64,000 nucleotides of DNA from Ophiura sarsii. Its lineage: Eukaryota; Echinodermata; Ophiuroidea; Amphilepidida; Ophiuridae. The position numbers and the translations under genes are program-made. Numbering within the stretch: position 1 is the first letter of the stretch; the number at the start of each line of letters is the position of its first letter. The notes beneath the pieces were generated by a model. It did no database searches. It was not told where the DNA came from and saw only the letters and a program-made list of their open reading frames with translations. The stretch lies in contig CM069454.1 of NCBI GenBank assembly GCA_035610835.1, positions 59,502,580-59,566,579 of the forward strand, written 5' to 3'. Below, piece by piece: positions 33,192 through 44,156 of the stretch.

Positions 33192-33439
33192 CAGTTTCCA
33201 CGCAGCAGGCGTCTGCAGACGACACTTTCAAACAAAATTTCACAAAATGTTTCAAAAATGTCGAAATTATTGAATTACATCACTAGTTTTGGTATCACCA
33301 TGAGAAATGCATTAAAGTAAGTACAAACATGCCTAGAATTGGTTCATTAATTCTTGAGATAAGACTTTCAAAATTTGGAAATGTTTCTGAAAAATCTATT
33401 TTGTGTATGGTAAAACTAATAATAGCAGCGTGGAAGGTG
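33192..33439. mobile_element. TTAA-type MITE, copy 11
   Basis: TTAA, CAGTTTCCACGCAGC on the left; GCAGCGTGGAAGGTG on the right followed by TTAT. Confidence 0.8.
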
Positions 33440-34004
33440 TTATAACAGGTGACATAAACAGATGACTGCAAGCTAGCAATGGTCTTGCAACTCAGTCGAT
33501 CTCCTCGTCTACATTTAAATCCCAGAACAAATTGATTGTTAAATATTTGAATTGTCGCAAAGCCCCATTTTATTTATTGTGGTCAGCAATGAGAGGACAT
33601 TACAACACAGATGATGTCATAGCCATGTATTTCTAGTTGTTGAGTTACTTTAGAATTGAAACAGAAAGAAACAATGATCTAGATGGAATAGCGCCTTATA
33701 AATATTAATTGTTATGTTATACCGGGTGGTTCAAATAAAAGTTGACCCAAGTTCAAAGTAACTTTTCAACCACATTTATAGTTTCAGATAATTTGTGTTT
33801 GCTTAGTCTTAATCTGCAGTAGGTTTTGAAATTATCCTGAGAAAATGGCACGTTTAGCTTGTTTGGTTCTTCAGATATGGTTTCAAAGTAAAAATCAAGG
33901 ACAGAGGGCGCCCTTTGGAAAATATTGCATAATATGACTTTAATGCGTTCAGTGGGAAAACACATCAGGAGTAAGAGCAAGTAATCTTATTTTATTCTAT
34001 AAAC
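33440..34004. other. unannotated intron sequence
   Basis: Contains ACCGGGTGGTTCAAATAAAA near 33721, which looks like the edge of a repeat, but no second boundary was found. A 75-codon minus-strand open frame at 33753-33980 is not recognised. Confidence 0.3.
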
Positions 34005-34007
34005 TTA

Positions 34008-34394
34008 GGCCAAATAAAAATATATAGTAGTTTCTCGTCCTCGCCCACATCTGTTTTGGCTTCCGCATCAAGAAAAGTGATTTAAATTTTTTAATTTATT
34101 TTTATTTTAATTCTATTTTTTCATTGTCTTTATCAAGAAATTTTCAAAAATCAGAGTCATTTTCACAATATGCACTTTTTTACAATCGTGAAAATATTCT
34201 CTTTTGCAGTCTATGCACAGGCGGAGTAAATACTACCTATGACGCTATTATAAATTCTGTGATAAGTCTATAAATGCATCAAATCCTCCGCCATCTTGGA
34301 TCAGCAATTTTTAAAAAAGAAAGAAGAAAAAAAGTGCCCGCATCCTCCGTTTTTTTTAAAGTTCGGACGAGAAACTTGTTTTTTTTACTTGGCC
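34008..34394. mobile_element. Harbinger-like MITE, subgroup CTCGTCC, next to an exon donor
   Basis: GGCCAAATAAAAATATA at the left, TTTTTTACTTGGCC at the right, TTA on both sides (34005-34007, 34395-34397). Subterminal TTTCTCGTCCTCGCCCACA and CGGACGAGAAA. The insertion ends 37 bp from the donor of the first visible EGF exon. Confidence 0.82.
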
Positions 34395-34431
34395 TTAGTG
34401 AATCTTTGCAAAGATTTACACTACAAATTAC

Positions 34432-34699
34432 CTGGTATGCAGTAACACTGGTACTCATTATGGCCGTCGACACACACTCCGTTGTTCAGACACGGGTCAC
34501 TATCGCATTCATTTGTGTTGTTCTCGCAGCGCTCCCCGGAATAACCCTCGGTGCATGCGCATTGGTAGTTCTCGCCGTCGTAGCCCTCCGTGATGTCCGC
34601 GCACGTGGCTCCGTTCTTACACTGGTGATGTAGACAACCGTTCAACTCCTGACAATGATGACCGGTGTAGGGGTCGCAACAGTGACATCTGTAGGATTC
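34432..34699 (-). CDS. EGF-repeat membrane protein, first visible exon (internal exon)
   Basis: This is the most 5' recognisable exon of the minus-strand EGF gene. The acceptor is a pyrimidine-rich tract ending CACACAG before GAATCC; the donor is CAG|GTAATT. The frame is phase 0 in and phase 1 out, giving residues 1-90 of the visible protein. It opens inside an EGF module (Cys5, Cys7, Cys16; an extra Cys8 is odd). It then encodes a full module with Cys22 to Cys58, where CKNGATC fits the Notch-type O-fucose consensus C-x4-[ST]-C. The first two-thirds of a calcium-binding module follows: NTNEC, then CDSDPC, which fits the O-glucose consensus, and C-V-D-x4-Y-x-C. An N-glycosylation sequon lies at residue 60 (NNT). 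The last codon is completed by the exon at 28135, restoring an uninterrupted EGF module. Because it begins mid-domain, upstream exons must exist; none was recognisable up to 64 kb. Function is inferred from domain type only. Confidence 0.9.
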
Positions 34700-34913
34700 C
34701 TGTGTGTAAATGAGAAAAAGATCAGATATAAAATAAGTTATGTTTTATTTCCAAAAGTCAGTGGCTTTGCAGATCGGTTTTTTTCCAGAAGTGGTCCTCG
34801 CTGGTAATGAATTGAACATCATCCAAGCTATGGAATGTCAATGTTCACCTATAGTTGTGAGGGGCTATGAAGCTTGAGGTTAGTGTGTTCTTTAACCCTA
34901 GCACCTAAACATC

Positions 34914-35176
34914 CCCTAATGCTGATAACATACTAAGGTCGCTTCGCGATCCGGGTTGCTCCTATGACGAGTTTTAAGTCATAATTATAAAACCTTCCTC
35001 TGATACAGTTTGCTGTCTGCGCGGCCAAAAACAGACCTGTGTGACTACCGGCGATATAGTAGCTCGATGCGACCTATGGCGATTATAGGTCGCACCGAGC
35101 TACTTCGAGCTAGCGAGTACTAGGTGCCACGCCCTGCTGCAACCAGTGACCGGCTAGTATATTATCAGCATTAGGG
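34914..35176. mobile_element. MITE with CCCTAATGCTGATAA termini
   Basis: CCCTAATGCTGATAACATAC on the left, AGTATATTATCAGCATTAGG on the right. GC-rich interior with the inverted pair TAGTAGCTCGATGCGACCTA and TAGGTCGCACCGAGCTACT (about 35056 and 35084). Confidence 0.75.
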
Positions 35177-35194
35177 TTTTGGGGTAGTCGGGAC

Positions 35195-35700
35195 TGATCA
35201 ATCAATCAATCAATCAATCTTTATTTCCATATAAAAAAAAACACATCAAATCACAATTACATATATATATATGCTGATCTTATGCTACCAGTGATGCTGG
35301 ATCCAACCTGCCGCCAACTATGATGACCTACTGTCAAATGAATGGAGAGGTGTAAATCTTTCATTTACTAGAGGGGTGAAAAATGGGACTCTATTTGGCA
35401 GCACATCCCCGTTATTTCATTATCCACTAAGTACCCCACCTTGTATAAAAAAAAACCACCCCAATTCTCCCTCTTTCCACTATTATGAATAGCTTTCTTC
35501 CAAATCAAATCAAATAAAAGGTGTAACAGGACATCTATATATTGAAACGAATGCCTCATATTCATTAGTGATCTTGCAAGGAAACTGTTGCGTCTGAAAT
35601 AATAACACAGAGTTGCCAGTCTGATGAAGCTACCAGCGTGGTAGTGAAACATCATTTTTAAAACAGTGAGTAACATCTTTCACTTCTATTGGATTTGTAC
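35195..35700 (-). mobile_element. probable LINE 3' end with (TTGA)n tail
   Basis: On the minus strand the sequence ends AAATAAAGATTGATTGATTG with further GATTG units, the tail type of many CR1/RTE-like LINEs. Upstream on that strand is an open frame of 102 codons (35676-35368) of unknown family. The reverse transcriptase core itself is not present. Confidence 0.5.
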
Positions 35701-35794
35701 ACAAAGAAATCTCAATATTGTGTCTACAAATAATCCAGATGAACTTATTCAAAGAAATAATAACACTTTCAGAAAGAGGATATCTTGACGCTAT

Positions 35795-36900
35795 ATGAGC
35801 GTGTTTCTACTGGGGCTAATTAAACGCTAAGATTAATCGGTAAGTTTTTAATCTCCCCTGTTTCTACTCGTGAAAAGTTACCACTAATATAAGTTTATCG
35901 ATCCTAGTCGATGGGCCACGACATTTGACCGTTTGTAATACCAAACACAATGCCACCGCACCTGAAAAAGATTGCTTCACAATGTGTATAACCCAGCGTG
36001 ACACGGTTCACGGCACAAACCGCTAAGATTAATCGTCGTTCTGTTTCTATTGAGTTTCTTGTCGTTTCTTACAGGTTCCAAACCTGGTTTGTGAAGGGTT
36101 TTTGGGATTACCAAAAATACCGATTCTTGATGTTCTATTCTATGCAACACTGGAATTTAAAACATTGTGAAATATTATGGCAATGGCAGCGCCCATGTAT
36201 CTTCGGTAAATTAAATAAGGCGACAAAACCCCAACCCTGTTCAAAAATGCAAATGGACCTCTCTGGTAGAGTTGGTTAGTTTTGTTTTCTCTTCAAAAAT
36301 GTCATGTCATTTTGTTAAATTTTCAACAAATCTTTTATGGAATTTGTAAAATAACATTAAAAGATATAAAAAAGGAAATGGGTCGGTCGGGGCCTGAAGA
36401 ACAGGTGTTTCCTGTCCTCGCAGGTGTTTTCCTGTCATCTTGTATAAGCGACTATTTGTTTCCCTTCATACACACAGATTTGTCAATATTGCTTTTTCCA
36501 AAGTGTTTTGTTTACAGGTACAATCACACATGTGAAAACAATAAATACTTAAAGGAACGACTCGGAGTCAATACTGAATGACCTTACAAAACAAATGTTG
36601 ATAATGAAAACAATAAATAATGAAAGGAACGACTCCGAGTCAATACTGAGTGACCTTACGAAACAAATATATTGCTGCTGAAAACGGAGTAAGAGGAAGT
36701 GGTCAAATTGGAATATTGGAGAAGAAAATGTTGGGTAGTAGATCCTACCACAGGACTACCCTATCTTAAAAATATTTATACAGATGTTTATGCGTGATTT
36801 GTGTGTGATTTTGAAGGAAATAAAGAAATATTAAAAAATTAAAAACCTGACTGACAGACCCGACATGAGAGGTCCACCCACCTGTCAGTCGAGTTACGTA
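35795..36900. other. possible MITE 35798-36070; otherwise unannotated
   Basis: AGCGTGTTTCTACTGGGGC resembles the terminus of the 59949-60151 element (GCGTGTTTATACTG). GCTAAGATTAATCGGTAAG and GCTAAGATTAATCGTCGTTC recur at 35825 and 36021. Near 36545-36650 the phrase GAACGACTCSGAGTCAATAC is tandemly duplicated. GGTCGGTCGGGGCCTGAAGA (36381) is a stray terminus of the CGGTCGGGCC family. Confidence 0.4.
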
Positions 36901-36913
36901 GAACATTTAATCA

Positions 36914-37385
36914 AGTAAATTTACTGGACATGTGACAAAGTGGAGGCGGCCATGTTAAGTACTGAATACATTAAGTCATTTATACAAGCTGTCAGTCATC
37001 GAAGAGTATCGTCGATGATCAGGGTTACCAGTAGTATTCTTTTCATGCTATTGATGGACTTTGGATGTATGATCTATGGAGTTGATGTAATCAATGCGAT
37101 CATAATCAATCCACCTTCCACTTAACATCGCTGAAATGGGTCTAAAAATCGGGTCTTAAAATCGATGCAACTTCCATTTCCGTCAGCGAAATTTTATTTC
37201 CGATGGTAAAAATCTGTCAAATATAATGTAGTCCGAGTCAAACAGTCTCGAATGTAAATAAGTTTGCCCTATCCCGTCATAATATTCCTATACTGTTGTA
37301 CAGTGAAGGGTTCACATCCCGTAATCTTTCTCTGTCCAGTTCACCGAACCTTATCAATAGGAGTCACATGTCCAGTAAATTTACT
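36914..37385. mobile_element. 472-bp MITE with AGTAAATTTACTGGACATG termini
   Basis: AGTAAATTTACTGGACATGT on the left, ACATGTCCAGTAAATTTACT on the right: perfect 20-bp inverted repeats extending to GTGAC/GTCAC. A 61-codon open frame inside is not recognised. Confidence 0.78.
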
Positions 37386-37783
37386 CTGTTAAAAATTTTC
37401 TCTGTATAACCTAACTGCATGTAGAAAGGGTTTTTACTCCTTAATACGCATTTTTGGAAGATCATGGTAACGCACCTCCAAATACAAGTGTGCCCCAGGC
37501 TCACAAGTGCTTCTCAAACTCAAATTGACAGTTTTTAACGCTGCTATAAATACGAACAAGACTGTAGTGCATTGGGAGCGCATGATACCTCAAGGCAACT
37601 ATCCCCGTAGATGAATTTTTGATAACCGCAGTGTATGGCAGAGAGGAAATAGATAATAGGTATGTCAGCCTGGAGGGATATCCGTTTGAATGACTTTGTG
37701 ACATTTTTGGATAAGTAAAGGATATGATTTTGTAGGAAAAGGTCTTTCACGACCTAGTTATACCAGCAAGTGTCTAAGTTTAA

Positions 37784-38010
37784 CACTTTCCACACGGCAA
37801 TTGGTTTACCATATAAAAAACAGATTTTCAAAAACCTTTCCCAATTTTCAAAGTCCATCTCAAGGATTACTGAACCAATACAAGGCATGTTTGTACTTAT
37901 TTCAATGCATTTCACATGGTGATTCCAAATATGGTTATGAAATTTAACAATTTTGACATTTTTGAAACATTTTGAGACATTTTGGAACGTTGTCTGCCGC
38001 TTGGAAAGTG
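37784..38010. mobile_element. TTAA-type MITE, copy 12
   Basis: TTAA on both sides; ends CACTTTCCACACGGC and GCCGCTTGGAAAGTG. Orientation opposite to copy 1. Slightly short at the right (TGTCTGCCGC without the CAGACGCC piece). Confidence 0.83.
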
Positions 38011-38685
38011 TTAACACCAAAACACCTGTCTCATGAACTAGCTCTTTCAAAACATAAATGGTGCATTTTTATATATTTTTATTTGTTAGAAATGGGGCAT
38101 AAGTCATATTTTCCTTGAAAAGGAAGTTTTAAAATTTTATCCACGTATGGTAATTAGATCATGCCTCTTATGTCCTTTGACTGAAATCTTTAAAAATGGT
38201 GCACAAAATCTAGGCATGGGAAAAACATAAAAAATACCCAACAATTAAGTAAATCTAGCAGGGCCTCTGCTTGTATGCAATTGACAAAACCGCACTCGTG
38301 GCATGGCATTGGACAAATGTTGCGGTGAAAGTTTAATAATGGTAAATTCCTACGTAAACCCTCATGCTTTATTAAAGAAAGTCTTTACTTGTAGGGAACA
38401 TACAATGCAATGTATTGCTTGGCGGGGCAGCATGTTATTCTTAATTTAAAAAGTGTTTTAATGTGTGACAAAGTCGCTTTTCTTCATCGTTGGGTTTCTA
38501 ACCTAGCCGCCGATTCTTATTAACAAATTTCCCCTAGAAAAGCAAACAAAAGGACTATTGGCTTATCGTCCTGGTAATTGCTTGCTACAAGCACGGAGAG
38601 GTGAAGATGGGTCGGTCTCAAAAAACATTTAAATTAAGCAAATTTTGTCTTGAAAGTTATTAGAACAAATAATAAAGTGGCTTAA
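38011..38685. other. unannotated intergenic DNA
   Basis: No gene or element recognised. Confidence 0.3.
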
Positions 38686-38688
38686 TAA

Positions 38689-38926
38689 GGCCAAACAAAG
38701 AAAAAGGTTTGTCTCAGAAACATTTTGCAAAAAAAGCTAAGTGCTGTGCGATTTTTAACAAATAAAAAAAAAAGCTATGAGGTATGCGATTTTGTTGTTG
38801 TTGTTGTTAATCCAGAACTTTTATATATTTTTGGGGGGCCTCAGCCGGTAGACATACACGCTGAAGCTCATTTCACATACTTTAATATGTGCACGGGCTT
38901 CTGAGACAAACCTTTTTTGTTTGGCC
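38689..38926. mobile_element. Harbinger-like MITE, subgroup CTGAGAC, complete
   Basis: GGCCAAACAAAGAAAAAGGT then TTGTCTCAGAA at the left; TTCTGAGACAAACC then TTTTTTGTTTGGCC at the right; TAA on both sides (38686-38688, 38927-38929). 238 bp, the shortest intact member. Confidence 0.85.
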
Positions 38927-38989
38927 TAAAATGTCATCTTTTTCGTGTCTCGCACAGATTTATCTTTCAATAGCAACAATAGTTAACTC

Positions 38990-39195
38990 CCCACTATTGC
39001 ATTGCTATCTTCGCTATCTTCAGTAGATAGCATTGCTAATTCCACACAACACATCATTGCTATCTTCATTAAATGTCATCTCTAATTCTGCAAGACTAGT
39101 AATTGTTTTCTCGGGTAGATGAGCAACAATAGTTAACTCCCACTATAGCATTGCTATCTTCGGTAGATAGCAACAATCCCTATTATTGTACACTG
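38990..39195. repeat. CTATCTTCAGTAGATAGCA repeats, locus 3
   Basis: Copies of TTGCTATCTTCRGTAGATAG alternate with AGCAACAATAGTTAACTCCC (38969 and 39122). Confidence 0.7.
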
Positions 39196-39204
39196 TTATT
39201 CTCA

Positions 39205-40206
39205 TGTGTAAAAAAACGTTGTGTAAAAAGATTTTTACACAACCATGTGTAATTATCAAACAAGGTTGTGTAATCATATTAATTGTGTTAATACTAGGTT
39301 GTGTAAAATGTAATTCGATTATATAAAATTGAATTGCCCCGGAAACGGAATTTTAAACAACAGTTGTGTAAACTTTGAAGCACGTGATAAGAATTAACCG
39401 ATCACAAATTACCCTTGTTGTGACCAAAATTACTGGAAACGAAATGGCGGACATGTCGGTGTTGCTTGAGCGAGTGGGGTTTTGGAGAGTTGATTGAAGT
39501 ATTGGACGGTAAGTATTATGTTTCACTTGAAATATTTCAGTACAAAATACGAAGTAGTAAAAAGTATTTAGTATGTGTGATTCTATCAGTTGGCTTTTTT
39601 GGTAAATTAGTTTAAAATTATAATAACCAAACTTAAGCTTATAAGATTACACACTTTACAGTTTAGTGAGTTACACTTTACAGTCACACAACGATATAAT
39701 TTTGCACTCATTTACCAAAAAAAGCCAACTGATAGAATCACACACACTGACTACTTTTTACTACTTCGTATTTCTACTGAAATATTTCAAGTGAAACATA
39801 TACTTACGGTTACCGTCAAATACTTCAATCAACTCTCCAAAACCCCATGCACAACTATTGTGTAGAAAATTCCTGTGTAAACCATTAAAATGGCCATTCC
39901 ACAACTCAATAGAAATGCATGACTATTGTGTAGAAAATTAACCAATTGCTGTGTAAAATATTTAATGGCCATTCCACAACCCAATAGTAATGCACAACAA
40001 TTGTGTAGAAAATTAACTAATTGTTGTGTAAACCATTACCACAACTTAATTGTGTAAATTAATGTTACACATTATTGTATAGAAAATATTACACAACTGT
40101 GGTGTAGACATTACACAACTAGGGTTCTGTAAACTGTTTACACAACAGTTGCTAGGTTCCTATAGTAAACAGCGGTTGTGTAACATTTTATACAACTTCT
40201 TTTTAA
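39205..40206. mobile_element. 1-kb element of TTGTGTAA motifs around a large inverted repeat
   Basis: More than 20 copies of TTGTGTAA or its complement TTACACAA are spread through both halves (39205-39440 and 39850-40206). The centre is an inverted repeat of about 135 bp (arms 39476-39607 and 39710-39846, spacer about 100 bp) ending in TTGGCTTTTTTGGTAAAT and its complement. The left arm continues outward into ATGGCGGACATGTCGG and inward to GGACG|GTAAGTA, resembling a start codon and a 5' splice site. No intact long frame. Confidence 0.75.
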
Positions 40207-40562
40207 GAGATAGTCAACACATTATATTTATACATTGCAATCCCCAGTACATGGCACATTTAACATACCTAATTATTCACAATGGCCATTACTATCTACA
40301 CTATAAAGCTTCACTATAATGAAAAGATACCATTCCCTCAAAACTCTAACAGTATTTTCTCATTTCTTATTCCCTTCAATCACTTAATAAATCCTTCCAT
40401 TAAACAAATTGAGTAAACTATTACACTCTTAATGATCACAAATAACCTTGGCTCGGGATTTATCGCCAATATCAGATCTAAATAGCAGCAAGACATGGCA
40501 TTAAGACAAAAAGTTTTGTTTCAGATTTTTATATGTCCAATGTGGGGGTGGGGGAGCCAAAT
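40207..40562. other. unannotated intergenic DNA
   Basis: No gene or element recognised. Confidence 0.3.
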
Positions 40563-40564
40563 TA

Positions 40565-42292
40565 CAGTCTGACCTCTTTTATCCGGACACGATGTGACCA
40601 AGCAATGGCCAGGAAAGTGAAAAATCTGGATAAGCGAAATATGAGTAAATCTGCATTGACTATTTTAGGTTGCTAAAATTGGGACAACAGAAAAGTACTG
40701 AATGGGTGGTTATAACACTAACAGTGACAAATGTATTATTTGCCGTTGGACACATAAGGCAAAAAAAAAAAAAAGTTTGTCTCAAAGCTTGCGAAGGCTT
40801 CAAAATCGGGCGACGCGCGCTGTTTTTTGTCTTCCTTTTTTTTTTTTTTACTTTTTTTTTTATTTGTGTGGCAATTTTTACTCTTACTATTTGCAACCGT
40901 TGACACTTTCTGATATTTGTTTTTTCTATTTGAAATGAATATTGTGATGTAGTTGTGTGTAAGAACAATTGTGCAGCGTTTTTTGAAGAACTGAGTCATG
41001 TAAAAGTTTGAGAAAAGGAAAATCTGCCGATATTTTTAATAAAAACTCAAAATAAAAATTTGTAGGGAAAAAAAAAATTGATTTGACAATTTTCTGCATT
41101 TCAGACGCGGTATTTTGGCATTTCAAAACCAATGCGCGCGCAAGCTTTGAGACGAACCTTTTATTTTGTTTGGCCTAAGTTAAGAGAAACGCAAGGAGAA
41201 GACGTGTGTGCTAATGCCTCTGAGCATACATACGAGAGGTAAATCATAGATTTATTCACCAACAGTGAAACCAAAAAACGCAATTAATTTAACATAATTT
41301 TGTGTAAAACAGTAATCAATCTGATTACAACATAACTCAATTTGTCATCAATTGTCAAGGTATAATTTATTTGAACTCAAAGTTCGCATAGAGAATGCGG
41401 TCCGGCGCAGCGAGCCGACCACAGAGGCAATCTCCTTCAAATGATATCGCATATCAGATTGTCACGACTCTGCTGAATCATGAACAATCAAGTGACCTTA
41501 CATGGGGACCGCAGACTCCGCTTGAGTAGTGCTGGCCCCCTACTCAGAAGGCAGTGCCAGCCCGAAAAGAGGGAATCACTAAAAATGTATTGATTTAAGC
41601 TGATCAATTTAATATTGCAATTGCTGTACATGAAATAATATGACGTGATTTATATAATTACAAGACACATAAACCTGTAATCTGTGAACCGTACATGTAC
41701 ATATTTTTGTATTTATAAAATAGCATTTTTAATCCAAAAAACGCATGACGCAATTCAGTATCAATTGTACTGACTTATAATTTGGTCTCAATTTTTAGAA
41801 ACGAAAAAGAACAATGCCAAAAAGAAAAGCAAACCTGAAAACATGCAACGAGAATGCCACCAAAATGGGCGTGGTGGGTGGGAAAAATTTGGATCAGAGA
41901 CAGAAAAGAGAATCTACCTCAACGTAGGAAATCTCGGAGGATTGTGACACACGAAAGGCGGACGCGACCGAACCCAGACATGCGGGGAGGGTTCCGATGA
42001 ATGTAACAGCCGGTCAATTGTCGCAAGCTAGCCAAGTGGAAAACGCGCGCGAACCAGGAATTAACAACTGGCAACTTAGTGCCGTTGGCAAATGCAATTG
42101 GTTTTGATTTCACCTCAACCAATTGGTATTGCGATAAACAGTACGACCAACATCAAAAGATGCATGGCTTTAGAGTATGAATATGAAAAATAAAAAGATT
42201 AAAGCTGTAAAAAAATATTTTCTTTTGAGATAATCAAGCTGGATAATAGAGTTATCCAGATAAGAGAGGGTCAGATAAAAGAGGTTAGACTG
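40565..42292. mobile_element. pogo/Tigger-like DNA transposon remnant, 1.73 kb
   Basis: The left end CAGTCTGACCTCTTTTATCC is preceded by TA; the right end GATAAAAGAGGTTAGACTG is followed by TA. A second inner pair, CTGGATAAGCGAAATATGAG and TTATCCAGATAAGAGAGGG, is also visible. CAGT...ACCTCTYTTATCCGG termini with a TA duplication are typical of pogo/Tigger elements. The interior carries a nested MITE (40758-41175) and GC-richer stretches (41390-41570, 41870-42120), but no recognisable DDE transposase; a 67-codon minus-strand frame at 42122-41919 is unassigned. Confidence 0.72.
40758..41175. mobile_element. Harbinger-like MITE nested in the pogo-like element
   Basis: TAA on both sides (40755-40757, 41176-41178). 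Left GGC, poly-A, GTTTGTCTCAAAGCTTGCG; right CGCAAGCTTTGAGACGAACC, TTTTGTTTGGCC. 418 bp with an A/T-run core that produces several spurious frames. Confidence 0.82.
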
Positions 42293-42860
42293 TAATGCAT
42301 ATTCTGCATCAATTTTAATAGAAGTTAGTGGAAAAGGTTGGATATTTTTAGCAATTTAAAAAATATATATATTCTTTTAATCAAAATGTAAATGAACAAA
42401 GAAAATTGTCTAATAAAGGGATGTGAGAAAAAGATAATTGTAATAGTAAGTGTTCACAAAGCTGAAACAAAACTTTTTTCTTTTCTTGGCCTGAACAGGT
42501 CTTCCAGGTTTTTTATATTAGAGATCAAGAAAACACAGGACATTTCACACGATGCTTTCTTTCTCTGGTCCTTGTTCGATGTCTTGCTGGCTGACAAAGC
42601 CATCTTGATCCGTATTTCCGGACATTTCTAAGCCCTCAATTTGGGCGAATTATGAGTTGTAGATTTCAAAGGTCATTTTATATCTCGGTGACGATGGACA
42701 TAATTCAAAGGTGGAACAGAGAGATTTCTAAACAAAATGGAAGTACAATGTCATTACCTTATTTAGAAATTGATTGTGAATGATTTTCTTTCTTCAAAAA
42801 GCCCAAACAAATTTGACAAACCAATGAAGTACATATTCAAAGAGCATACTCTTCCACTCA
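42293..42860. other. unannotated intergenic DNA
   Basis: A 79-codon + strand frame at 42392-42631 is not recognised. No other structure seen. Confidence 0.3.
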
Positions 42861-42864
42861 TCTT

Positions 42865-43297
42865 AAGGGGGCTGTGCACCTTCAGCATAGCCTCCGTAAA
42901 ACTGCTGTAACTTCTTCATTATCATTAATCTATATAAAAGTATACATTTTTTGCAGGAAAGGGTTCAATGAATCCATCCATGATAATGAAATTGTCCATT
43001 TTGGAGAAAATGATAAAAAACATGTTTTTTGACCCATTTTAGGTTCTGCAAAGATAACTAAAAATATATGTTGTCAAATTTCATCATACTAGTTTTATTA
43101 TATTCCTAATACTATTCCCTAGGAATTGGGGGGGGGGGGGGGGGGGGGGTTTGTTGAAAATCTTTATTATTTTTTGAATTATCGACCAAAAAGTGCCAAA
43201 AAATGAAAGCTCCAAATCATGAAATCTCATTTTTGGCACTTTTTGAAGGTGTTACGTCAGTTTTACGGAGGCTATGCTGAAGGTGTACAGCCCCCTT
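42865..43297. mobile_element. fold-back element with CCTCCGTAAAACTGC arms, copy 2
   Basis: AAGGGGGCTGTGCACCTTCA, GCATAGCCTCCGTAAAACTG at the left; CAGTTTTACGGAGGCTATGC, TGAAGGTGTACAGCCCCCTT at the right. The TTAA at each end overlaps the termini. A run of about 22 G (43128-43149) lies inside. Confidence 0.78.
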
Positions 43298-43339
43298 AAA
43301 GGGGGACTAAACCAGAATCACTGGCATTGCCCTCGCTAT

Positions 43340-44150
43340 CAGGAGATACTGTAATACCTGAAATGTTTGCGCGCATTCTAATTTCGCTCAATTTTACTCG
43401 CAAATATTTCATGATGAGAATATTTCCAATCTACAATCATAGAAAAAAGGTGTTCGAACACTGACCCTAATTGCCATGCTTATTGGACCATAACAGGCAC
43501 ACTATTTGAGTCACGTGAAAATCAAAAACTTGTTTCTGGTAGCCTGAAGTATCCCCTTACTCATATCCCCTCCCCATTCCCCATCGATCAATGTTGCGAG
43601 GCCCTATGCTGATGGTGGGCAAATTGTGGATCAAACATTGATCAGGGGGGGAAGGGGAACACTTTACATTACATCTACAAAGTGTTCGAACACTTTTTTC
43701 TAACATTGTTAGCATTAAAAAATTACACAATGTAACTCCAAAGTTTAGATTCATGACATTTTCATGCCGTGAATTAAGCCAGTATTGCTGATTAGTGAAA
43801 TTTTAAACTCGCAAATATATCTGGTTTGACAGTATACCTGTTTTAGTACAGGAACCCATTTCCAGCTGTCCACGGAATGATAAATCCTTTCGAAATTACC
43901 CGTCTAAGTGAGGAGAAAAGAGTACCGATTCATTCAAATTCAAAAGATATTTATATATGTGAGATTCAAACAGTGAAGCACATATTCAACATGTTCAAAG
44001 AACAGAATGCATTGCTATCTTCAGTAAATAAAGCTTTAAATTTTGCATAACTCATATTTGCAAATATTCGTATATGGTGGTGTATCTGACATTTTGTCTA
44101 TACTTTATGTAATTGCCCCGGCCCTGTCAATGCATGATCATGTATATGCT
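43340..44150. other. candidate TA-type element 43348-43834; otherwise unannotated
   Basis: TACCTGAAATGTTTGCGCGC near the left and CGCAAATATATCTGGTTTGA near the right hint at a degraded element; AAAGGTGTTCGAACACTGAC and AAAGTGTTCGAACACTTTTT (43447, 43679) repeat inside. Confidence 0.35.
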
Positions 44151-44156
44151 TCGTAA

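Noticed and set aside
34274..34633. 119-codon + strand frame with hydrophobic segments
   Set aside because: Antisense shadow of the EGF exon and of the neighbouring MITE.
36940..37125. 61-codon frame with a hydrophobic C-terminus as a small membrane protein
   Set aside because: Lies wholly within the inverted-terminus MITE 36914-37385 and has no recognisable features.
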